The notes beneath the pieces are model-generated. The model was not told where the DNA came from and did no database searches. It saw nothing but the letters and a program-made list of their open reading frames with translations. A stretch of 64,000 nt of DNA from Candidatus Methylomirabilota bacterium (lineage in GTDB: Bacteria > Methylomirabilota > Methylomirabilia > Rokubacteriales > CSP1-6). Below are positions 56,169 to 64,000 of this stretch, piece after piece. Position 1 is the stretch's first letter, and every line of letters starts with the position of its first letter. Where the stretch lies: positions 124,001 through 188,000 of the forward strand of contig DASTYT010000047.1 of NCBI GenBank assembly GCA_035764725.1, read 5' to 3'. The position numbers and the translations under genes were made by a program.

Positions 56169-56695
56169 GCCGTCTCCGCTGGGTGATCCCGCTCGCAGTG
56201 CTGCCCGTGATCGCGCTCCTCGCCTATGGCTTCTGGACGGATCCGCGGGGCGAGGTGAAATCGCCCCTCATCGGCAAGCCCGCGGCGCCGTTCACCCTGA
56301 GCACGTTCACCGGCACGCCGGTGTCGCTGGAAGGCCTCCGGGGTCGCGTGGTCCTCGTCAACTTCTGGGCCTCGTGGTGTATTCCCGCCTGCTACGAGGA
56401 GGCGCCGGTGCTCCAGGAGGTGTGGCGTGACTACGAGCGGCGCGGCCTCGCCGTGGTCGGCATCAACGTGCAGGACAAGGACGATGCGGCGCGGAAGTTC
56501 ATGGAGCAGTTCGGCTTCACCTTCCCCAACGCGATGGACGTCGGCGGCAAGGTCGCGGTGAACTACGGGGTCTACGGCGTGCCCGAGACCTTCCTCATCG
56601 ACAAGAAGGGCCGCATCCGCGAGCGGAAGGTGGGCGCGGTGGACGCGGAGGCGCTCCGCGGCCACGTCGAGCGGCTCCTCGCCGAGTCCTCATGA
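56165..56695 (+). CDS. ccmG: Thioredoxin-like thiol-disulfide protein CcmG/TlpA with CxxxC
   Basis: A 176-residue membrane-anchored thioredoxin-fold protein (one N-terminal helix). The core is [18 protein letters not shown] and the cis-Pro region is YGVPETFLI. The active site reads Cys 72-I-P-A-Cys 76, a CxxxC where this family normally has CxxC; I verified the codons TGT ATT CCC GCC TGC. It should reduce apocytochrome or CcmH, but the altered spacing may change its redox behaviour. Confidence 0.9.
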   Translation: MSRLRWVIPLAVLPVIALLAYGFWTDPRGEVKSPLIGKPAAPFTLSTFTGTPVSLEGLRGRVVLVNFWASWCIPACYEEAPVLQEVWRDYERRGLAVVGINVQDKDDAARKFMEQFGFTFPNAMDVGGKVAVNYGVYGVPETFLIDKKGRIRERKVGAVDAEALRGHVERLLAESS

Positions 56696-57168
56696 GGCGT
56701 GCGGCCGCCGTCTTCGGCCTCGTCATGGCCGTGGGCGTCCTCGGCTTCGGGCTCGCCCTCGCGGCGGCGCCGGTGGACGAGCAGACCGTGCATGCGATCG
56801 CCGCCCAGCTCCGTTGCGTGGTGTGCCAGAGCCTCTCGGTCGCGGACTCCCCCTCGGAGACCGCCCACCAGATGCGCGACATCATCCGCGAGCGGCTCGC
56901 CGCGGGCGAGACGCCGGAGCAGGTCACTGCCTACTTCGTGGCGCGCTACGGCGACTGGATCCTCCTGGCGCCGCCGCGGCGCGGCTTCACCCTGCTCGTG
57001 TGGGTGGTGCCGTACGTGGGGCTCGCGCTCGGCCTCGTGGTGGTGGCCGTCGCGATACGCCGCTGGAGCCGGGTCACGGCCGGCCGTCGCGCCGCCGCGC
57101 CGCCCCCCGAGGTGGACGCGGCCACGCGCGAGCGCATCCGCCGCGAGATGGCGGAAGGCGGGCCGTGA
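56692..57168 (+). CDS. ccmH: Cytochrome c biogenesis protein CcmH
   Basis: A 158-residue protein with a signal peptide, the redox motif [14 protein letters not shown] (CxxC), a three-helix domain and a C-terminal transmembrane helix. It presents reduced apocytochrome to CcmF. Overlaps at both ends couple it to ccmG and the TPR gene. Confidence 0.94.
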   Translation: MRRAAAVFGLVMAVGVLGFGLALAAAPVDEQTVHAIAAQLRCVVCQSLSVADSPSETAHQMRDIIRERLAAGETPEQVTAYFVARYGDWILLAPPRRGFTLLVWVVPYVGLALGLVVVAVAIRRWSRVTAGRRAAAPPPEVDAATRERIRREMAEGGP

Positions 57169-58136
57169 GCGGCGGTCAGGTCGTCGCGATCCTCGCGCTG
57201 GCCGCGCCGATCGCCCTGCTGGTGCTCTGGCCGCTGCTCCGCGCGCGGAGCGCGGACCGCGTACCGGCGGCGCCCGTGGGCGAGGACCGGCGCCTCGAGC
57301 TCGACGAGGAGCGGGCCACGGTGTACCGCGCGCTCCGCGAGCTGGACTTCGATCACCAGGCCGGGCACCTCGCCGACGACGACTACCAGGCGCTGCGCGC
57401 CACCTACGAGGCGCGGGCCGCGGCGGCGCTGAGCGCCCTCGATGCCCTGGGCGCCCCGCCCGAGCCCGCACGGCGCGCCGCTCCCGAGCGCGCGCGGGCG
57501 GCGCAGGCGTGGACGCGGAGCCCCGCGGCACTCGCGGTGGGCGGCGTCCTGCTCATGATCTTCGGCATCGTGGTCGGCGTGAGCATGGGACGCTACACCG
57601 AGTCGGTGCCCGCCGCGCCCATGGGCGCGCCATCCGTCCCCGCGATGCCGCCCCCCACGGGCCGCCTCAGCGAGCCAGCGCCCGGCGGCCCGACGCCCGG
57701 CGGCGTAGCGGCGCCCGGCCGCCCGATCCCGCCGGAGATGCTGCAAGGCATGCTGCAGGCGGCGCGGCAGAGCCTGATGGCGGGACGCTACGCGGAGGCC
57801 ATCGCCGCCTATCAGGCCGTGCTCAAGCGCGAGCCGCGGAACGTGGACGCGCTCACCCATCTTGGCTTTATCGTGGCCCTGGGCGGCCATGCCGACCCCG
57901 CGCTCGAGACCATCGACAAGGCCCTCGCCATCGATCCGGACTACGCGCTCGCCCACTACTACCGCGGCCAGGTGCTCTACGAGGCCAAGGGCGATGCCGC
58001 AGGGGCCATCAAGGAGTGGGAGCGATTCCTCGCCCTGGTGCCGTCGGGGCCGGAGCACGATCAGGTCAAGGCCCTCATCAAGGACGCGCGCGTCCGGCCG
58101 GCGCCCGCCGCCGCGCCGACACCGCTTCCCCGCTGA
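57165..58136 (+). CDS. CcmI-like TPR protein
   Basis: A 323-residue protein starting with GTG that overlaps the ccmH stop. It has an N-terminal helix, the CcmI-type cytosolic loop ([24 protein letters not shown]), a second helix ([19 protein letters not shown]), a Pro/Gly-rich linker and two or three TPR repeats (about 200-300). CcmI holds apocytochrome c C-termini. It closes the ccm operon. Confidence 0.85.
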   Translation: MSGGQVVAILALAAPIALLVLWPLLRARSADRVPAAPVGEDRRLELDEERATVYRALRELDFDHQAGHLADDDYQALRATYEARAAAALSALDALGAPPEPARRAAPERARAAQAWTRSPAALAVGGVLLMIFGIVVGVSMGRYTESVPAAPMGAPSVPAMPPPTGRLSEPAPGGPTPGGVAAPGRPIPPEMLQGMLQAARQSLMAGRYAEAIAAYQAVLKREPRNVDALTHLGFIVALGGHADPALETIDKALAIDPDYALAHYYRGQVLYEAKGDAAGAIKEWERFLALVPSGPEHDQVKALIKDARVRPAPAAAPTPLPR

Positions 58137-58170
58137 CGCGGCCCGGCCCGCCCACCTCGGCGGCCCGTCG

Positions 58171-58222
58171 CCCCGCGCGGGGACGATTAGCGTTGACTGC
58201 GCGGTCGACTTAGGGCTACCTT
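58171..58222 (+). promoter_or_regulatory. Hairpin and candidate promoter before the iron-type binding protein
   Basis: A 12-base palindrome CCCCGCGCGGGG (58171-58182) follows the ccm operon and may end it, though no T-run follows. Then TTGACT (58193-58198) and TACCTT (58217-58222) lie 18 bases apart, about 66 bases before the ATG at 58289. The -10 region overlaps two CTTAG units 11 bases apart (CTTAGGGCTACCTTAG). No good Fur box was recognised. Confidence 0.4.
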
Positions 58223-58288
58223 AGCCGCGACATCGGGGCCTTCCCGACCACAACCCCTCCGCTCAGCCTCCCCCACAGGAGACGCTCC

Positions 58289-59305
58289 ATGCGCATGTCA
58301 ACGAATCGGACGACGCGGGGGGCCATCGCCGGCGCCGCCGTCCTGCTCTGCGGCCTCGCGAGCGCCGCCGTCGCCAACGAGGTCGTGGTCTACTCCGCCC
58401 GCTCGCACTACGGGCAGGAGCCGGCCATCGAGGCCTTCACCAAGAAGACCGGGATCCAGGTCAAGAGCCACGGGGGCAACTCCTCCGAGCTCTTCGATCG
58501 TCTGAGGGCCGAAGGCGACAAGACGCCCGCCGACGTGCTCATCACGGTGGACGCGGGCAATCTCTGGAGCGCCGCCCAGGCCGGGCTCCTGGCAAGGATC
58601 GACGCGCCGGAGATCCAGGCGAACGTGCCCGCCAACCTCCGCGATCCCGACGGCCGCTGGGTGGCGCTGACGATGCGCGCGCGGACCATCATGTACAACA
58701 CGAGGAAGGTGAAGCCCGAGGAGCTCTCCACCTACGAAGCGCTCGCCGATCCCAAGTGGAAGAACCGGATCTGCCTCCGAACGTCCGGCTACATCTACAA
58801 CCAGTCCTTCCTCGCCACCATGATCAAGCGCCAGGGCGAGCCGAGGGTCGAGACGGTGGTGCGGGGCTGGGCGGCCAATAACCCCTCCCTGATCAACGGC
58901 GACACCAAGATTCTCGAGTCCATCGCCGCCGGGCAGTGCGACGTCGGGATCACCAACACGTACTACCTGGCCCGCATCCTCGCCAAGGATGCGGCCTTCC
59001 CGGTGGCGCCGTTCTTTGCAAATCAGCAGACCACCGGCACCCACGTCAACATCTCCGGCGCCGGCATCACCGCCCATGCCAGGAACAGGGCGAACGCGGT
59101 GAAGCTCCTCGAGTTCCTCACCTCGCCCGAGGCGCAGCAGATGTTCGCCGACTCGAACTTCGAGTATCCGGCGAACCCGCAGGCGGCGGTGAATCCGATC
59201 CTCGCCCGGTGGGGGAAGTTCAAGCAGGACGACATCAACGTGGCCGCCGCGGGCGAGCTCCAGGCCGCCGCGACCAGGCTCGCCGACCGCGCCGGCTACA
59301 AGTAG
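58289..59305 (+). CDS. Iron(III)-type ABC substrate-binding protein (FutA/FbpA-like)
   Basis: A 338-residue periplasmic protein with a Sec signal (cleavage near VANEVV). The mature start EVVVYSARSHYGQEPA, then ITNTYYLARIL near residue 225, give the Tyr pair that binds iron in FutA-type proteins; the NSSELFDRLRAEG segment is typical. AGGAGA precedes the ATG. It probably delivers ferric iron to the permease next to it. Confidence 0.9.
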   Translation: MRMSTNRTTRGAIAGAAVLLCGLASAAVANEVVVYSARSHYGQEPAIEAFTKKTGIQVKSHGGNSSELFDRLRAEGDKTPADVLITVDAGNLWSAAQAGLLARIDAPEIQANVPANLRDPDGRWVALTMRARTIMYNTRKVKPEELSTYEALADPKWKNRICLRTSGYIYNQSFLATMIKRQGEPRVETVVRGWAANNPSLINGDTKILESIAAGQCDVGITNTYYLARILAKDAAFPVAPFFANQQTTGTHVNISGAGITAHARNRANAVKLLEFLTSPEAQQMFADSNFEYPANPQAAVNPILARWGKFKQDDINVAAAGELQAAATRLADRAGYK

Positions 59306-59306
59306 G

Positions 59307-60995
59307 GTGCCCGCGCCCCCGCGCGCGGCGGCTGCCTCCCTCGGAGGGCAACCCGCCGCGCGGCCGCACGGAACGGAATGGACGATCGCCGCCATCCTCG
59401 TGGCGGCCGGGCTCGCCGCGCCCGTGCTCGTGGTGCTCTCCTCCCTCCTGTCCCCGCGGGGCGAGATCTGGCGCCATCTCTGGCGCACCCAGCTCGCCGA
59501 GCTCCTGCTCAACACGCTCGCGCTGCTCGCCGGCGTGGCCGGCGGCACGCTTCTCGTGGGGACCGTGCTCGCGTGGCTGGTGGTGCACTACCGCTTCCCC
59601 GGGCGCGACCTCTTCGAGTGGGCACTCATCCTTCCCCTCGCGGTGCCGGCCTACGTGATCGGCTTCGCGTTCCTCGGGCTCTTCGAGTTTGCGGGCCCCG
59701 TGCAAACGGCGCTGCGCCGGCTCTTCGGCCCCGGCGTCCGCCTTCCCGAGCTGCGCTCGTGGGGTGGCGTGGTGCTGATGATGACGCTGGTGTTCTACCC
59801 TTACGTCTACCTGCTCGCGCGGGCGGCCTTCCGCGAGCAGGGCTCCGCGGCGGTGGAGACCGCGCGCAGTCTCGGGCGTTCGCCCACGCGGGCCTTCCTC
59901 GAGGTCACGCTGCCCCTGGCCCGGCCGTCGCTGGCCGCCGGCGTCGCCCTCGCGATGATGGAGGCTCTCGCCGACTTCGGCACCGTGGCGACCTTCGGCT
60001 ATCGGACGCTCACCGAGGGCGTGTACCGGGTCTGGTACGGGATGTTCGACCGCATCGCGGCGAGCCAGCTCGCCGCCGTGCTGCTGCTGTTCTCCGCCGC
60101 GCTTCTCTGGCTGGAGCGCGCCTCGCGCGGCCGCCGGCGCTTCGTGCAGCGCCCGCGCCACGGTCCGGAAGCGGCGCCGGTCACGCTGCGCGGCGTCCGG
60201 GCGCTCGCCGCGTTCGCTGCCTGCGGCGGCGTCCTCGGCCTGGCCTTCGCGCTGCCCGTGGGTCAGCTCGTGGTGTGGGCGGCGCAGGCCGTCCGGGCCG
60301 GGCGGGTGACGCCGACATTTCCGGCGCTGCTCGCCAACACGCTCGCCCTCGCGAGCGTGGCCGCCCTCGCCGCGTGCGCGGTGGCGGTGACGCTGGCTTA
60401 CGCCCTGCGCTTGCATCCCGCGCCGGCCACGCGCGCGGCGAGCCGCCTTGCCTCCCTCGGCTACGCGCTGCCCGGTGCCGTCATCGCCGTGGGCGTGCTC
60501 ATCCCACTCGCCGCGCTCGATCGGTCGCTCGTGCCCCTACTCGAGCGTCTGCTGGGGCGCCCGCTCGGTCTGCTCTTCACCGGCTCGGCCGTGGGTCTCG
60601 TGTACGCGTATCTCGTGCGCTTCATGGCGGTGTCGCTCCAGACGGTCGAGGCGAGCCTCACGCGCATCCCGCCGAGCCTCGACGATGCCGCGCGCGCCCT
60701 CGGGGTGAGCGCGCGCGGCGCGCTCCGGCGCGTGCACCTGCCGCTGCTGCGCGGCGGCCTCGCCACCGCGCTGGTACTGGTCTTCGTGGAGACCATGAAG
60801 GAGATGCCGGCCACCCTGCTGCTGCGCCCCTTCGGACTCAACACGCTTGCCATCGAGGTGTGGGAGCACACGTCGGAGGCCATGTGGCAGGAGGCGGCGG
60901 TGCCCGCGCTCGCCATCGTAGTCGCGGGGCTGGGGCCCGTGCTGCTGGTGATGCGCTGGAGCCGCCTGCCGGTCTCGCGAGGGGAGGATCCATGA
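59307..60995 (+). CDS. Iron(III)-type ABC permease (FbpB-like)
   Basis: A 562-residue fused permease with two six-helix halves and two EAA-type loops (ETARSLGRSPTRAFLEVTLP and DDAARALGVSARGALRRVHLP). It starts with GTG one base after the binding-protein stop. Its stop overlaps an ATG in ATGA, the position where the ATPase gene normally begins, but that frame ends after 16 codons (see next entry). Confidence 0.92.
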   Translation: MPAPPRAAAASLGGQPAARPHGTEWTIAAILVAAGLAAPVLVVLSSLLSPRGEIWRHLWRTQLAELLLNTLALLAGVAGGTLLVGTVLAWLVVHYRFPGRDLFEWALILPLAVPAYVIGFAFLGLFEFAGPVQTALRRLFGPGVRLPELRSWGGVVLMMTLVFYPYVYLLARAAFREQGSAAVETARSLGRSPTRAFLEVTLPLARPSLAAGVALAMMEALADFGTVATFGYRTLTEGVYRVWYGMFDRIAASQLAAVLLLFSAALLWLERASRGRRRFVQRPRHGPEAAPVTLRGVRALAAFAACGGVLGLAFALPVGQLVVWAAQAVRAGRVTPTFPALLANTLALASVAALAACAVAVTLAYALRLHPAPATRAASRLASLGYALPGAVIAVGVLIPLAALDRSLVPLLERLLGRPLGLLFTGSAVGLVYAYLVRFMAVSLQTVEASLTRIPPSLDDAARALGVSARGALRRVHLPLLRGGLATALVLVFVETMKEMPATLLLRPFGLNTLAIEVWEHTSEAMWQEAAVPALAIVVAGLGPVLLVMRWSRLPVSRGEDP

Positions 60996-61042
60996 CGAGG
61001 GCCACCACATTCGCGGAGCTCCGCGGGCCGCCCGCCTCCTGA
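60992..61042 (+). pseudogene. Probable remnant of the iron transporter ATPase gene (16 codons)
   Basis: An ATG overlapping the permease stop (ATGA) behind GGGGAGG opens a frame reading MTRATTFAELRGPPAS then TGA. FAELRG resembles the first beta-strand of ABC ATPases (usually ELRGV). No Walker A or other part follows; ligA starts 36 bases on. A perfect 14-base palindrome CGCGGAGCTCCGCG (61012-61025) spans the breakpoint. It suggests a deletion of the ATPase body. It might instead be a chance short frame. Confidence 0.5.
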
Positions 61043-63090
<2,048 letters not shown>

Positions 63091-63091
<1 letters not shown>

Positions 63092-63741
63092 TGCGTCTCG
63101 CCGCGGCGCTCGCCGTTGTTCTCGTCGCCGGCGCCGCGTGGGCGCAGACGCCGGCCCCGCCCCCGGCCAGCCGCGACCAGGCCCTGGCCGACCTCACGCA
63201 AGCCGACGTCGAGGCGCGCCGGCGCGCCGCGGCGGCGCTGGGGGAGGTCGGGCGCATGGAAGACGTGCCGGCCCTCGTGCAGGCGCTTCGCGACGGCGAC
63301 GGGATCGTGCGCGCCCTCGCCGAGAACTCGCTCTGGGGCGTATGGAGCCACTCGGGCGATCCCGAGATCGACGCCCTGTTCGAGCTCGGCGTGGAGCAGA
63401 TGAACCTGCGTCAGGGGCCCGCCGCCATCGCTATCTTCACCCGGATCATCGAGAAGAAGCCCGAGTTCGCCGAGGGCTGGAACAAGCGGGCGACCGTCTA
63501 CTTCCTGATGGGCGAGTACGAGCAGTCGCTCCACGACTGTGACGAGGTGATGAAGCGCAATCCCTCCCACTTCGGCGCCCTCGCCGGCTACGGCCAGATC
63601 TATCTGCGCCTCGGTCTGCCGGAGCGGGCGCTCCCCTACTTCCAGCGGGCCCTCGCGGTGAATCCCAACATGGAGGGCGTGGCGCAGATGGTCGAGGAGA
63701 TCAAGGCGCTCCTCGCCGAGAAGCGACGGGAGAGCGTCTAG
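63091..63741 (+). CDS. Secreted HEAT/TPR-repeat protein
   Basis: A 216-residue protein with a Sec signal (cleavage near AWAQTP). A short HEAT-like unit (VEARRRAAAALGEVGRMEDV) is followed by three TPR units (about 110-205: AIAIFTRIIEKKPEFAEG, ATVYFLMGEYEQSLHDCD, GQIYLRLGLPERALPYF). The ATG shares one base with the ligA stop. Likely a periplasmic scaffold; no partner is evident. Confidence 0.85.
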
Positions 63742-64000
63742 TGGGCCGGCCCGCGCGCGTCGCCTGCCCGCGTTGCGGCGAGCCCGGCGACCTCGCCGCG
63801 CCGCCCGCGGTGTGCGCGCGCTGCGGGACCGTGATGGAGATCGAGATCGATCTCGGCTTCGCCCGGCCGGGCCTCGCCGAGCGCATCCGCCGGCGGCCGC
63901 GCGGGCTCTGGCGCTGGCACGAGTTCCTCCCCGTCGACGCGAGCCGTGGAATCACGCTTGGTGAAGGCGACACCCCGCTGCTCCACGCGCCCCGCCTTGC
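63741..64000 (+). CDS. Threonine-synthase-like protein, N-terminal part, cut by window edge
   Basis: At least 86 residues from a GTG overlapping the previous stop (TAGTG). A zinc-ribbon-like start CPRCGEPG ... CARCGT is followed by GLWRWHEFLPV and LGEGDTPLLHAPRL, the entry to the PLP fold of threonine synthase and relatives. The PLP Lys and catalytic part are outside the window. Confidence 0.8.
   Translation, partial: MGRPARVACPRCGEPGDLAAPPAVCARCGTVMEIEIDLGFARPGLAERIRRRPRGLWRWHEFLPVDASRGITLGEGDTPLLHAPRL

Noticed and set aside
58193..58222. Fur box upstream of the iron-type binding protein
   Set aside because: The region has two CTTAG units but no GATAATGATAATCATTATC-like palindrome, so iron regulation is not supported by sequence.

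Overview
The window is a strongly GC-rich bacterial chromosome segment that is almost entirely coding. The longest gene-free stretch is about 226 bases (24066-24291). A full system I cytochrome c maturation operon, Tat and Sec signal peptides and many periplasmic binding proteins point to a Gram-negative cell envelope. The mix of LIV-type, tripartite tricarboxylate and phosphonate importers, acyl-CoA enzymes, GAF-rich histidine kinases and a probable selenoprotein would fit a soil or sediment heterotroph such as the Rokubacteria/Methylomirabilota lineage. That placement is inference; no rRNA, tRNA or CRISPR is present to test it.

Layout. From 1 to 23477 everything is on the minus strand. Reading in transcription order, a hydroxyacyl-CoA dehydrogenase, an acyl-CoA dehydrogenase, a LIV-type ABC importer and two GAF-rich sensor kinases form one run (13244 down to the left edge). 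Upstream of it are a small secreted protein and apt. A second run (21237 to 14239) holds a receiver protein, an AhpD-like protein with an in-frame UGA at the second position of its CxxC motif, an alcohol dehydrogenase, an MFS transporter, an ABC ATPase with most catalytic motifs lost, a rhodanese, an enoyl-CoA hydratase and two tandem HAD hydrolases. Next come a Cof-type HAD, a TIM-barrel protein and two small proteins. A Nudix hydrolase (23523-24065) stands alone on the plus strand.

From 42725 down to 24292 there are fifteen consecutive minus-strand genes with gaps of 65 bases or fewer. They look like a phosphonate utilisation supercluster: phnA, phnY and phnW (2-aminoethylphosphonate to acetate plus phosphate), a dimethylglycine-dehydrogenase-like FAD/folate enzyme, a glutamine-synthetase-like ligase, two SDRs, a cupin, a 2-aminoethylphosphonate-type ABC importer with a recQ gene inside it, and a TctBAC importer. 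Paired hairpins end the run.

From 50442 down to 42821 lies the housekeeping run yceD-rpmF-plsX-fabH-fabD-fabG-acpP-fabF, followed by a short degenerate RNase III-like gene and a site-2 protease, all behind a near-consensus promoter. Divergently on the plus strand come htpX, the complete ccmABCDEFGHI operon, an iron-type ABC binding protein and permease whose ATPase gene is reduced to about 16 codons, ligA, a HEAT/TPR lipoprotein-like secreted protein and the start of a threonine-synthase-like gene cut by the right edge.

The points most worth checking are the selenoprotein with a SECIS-like hairpin, the phosphonate supercluster with its unexpected amine-handling enzymes and embedded recQ, the degenerate ABC ATPase paired with an MFS transporter, and the RNase III-like protein missing two metal ligands.
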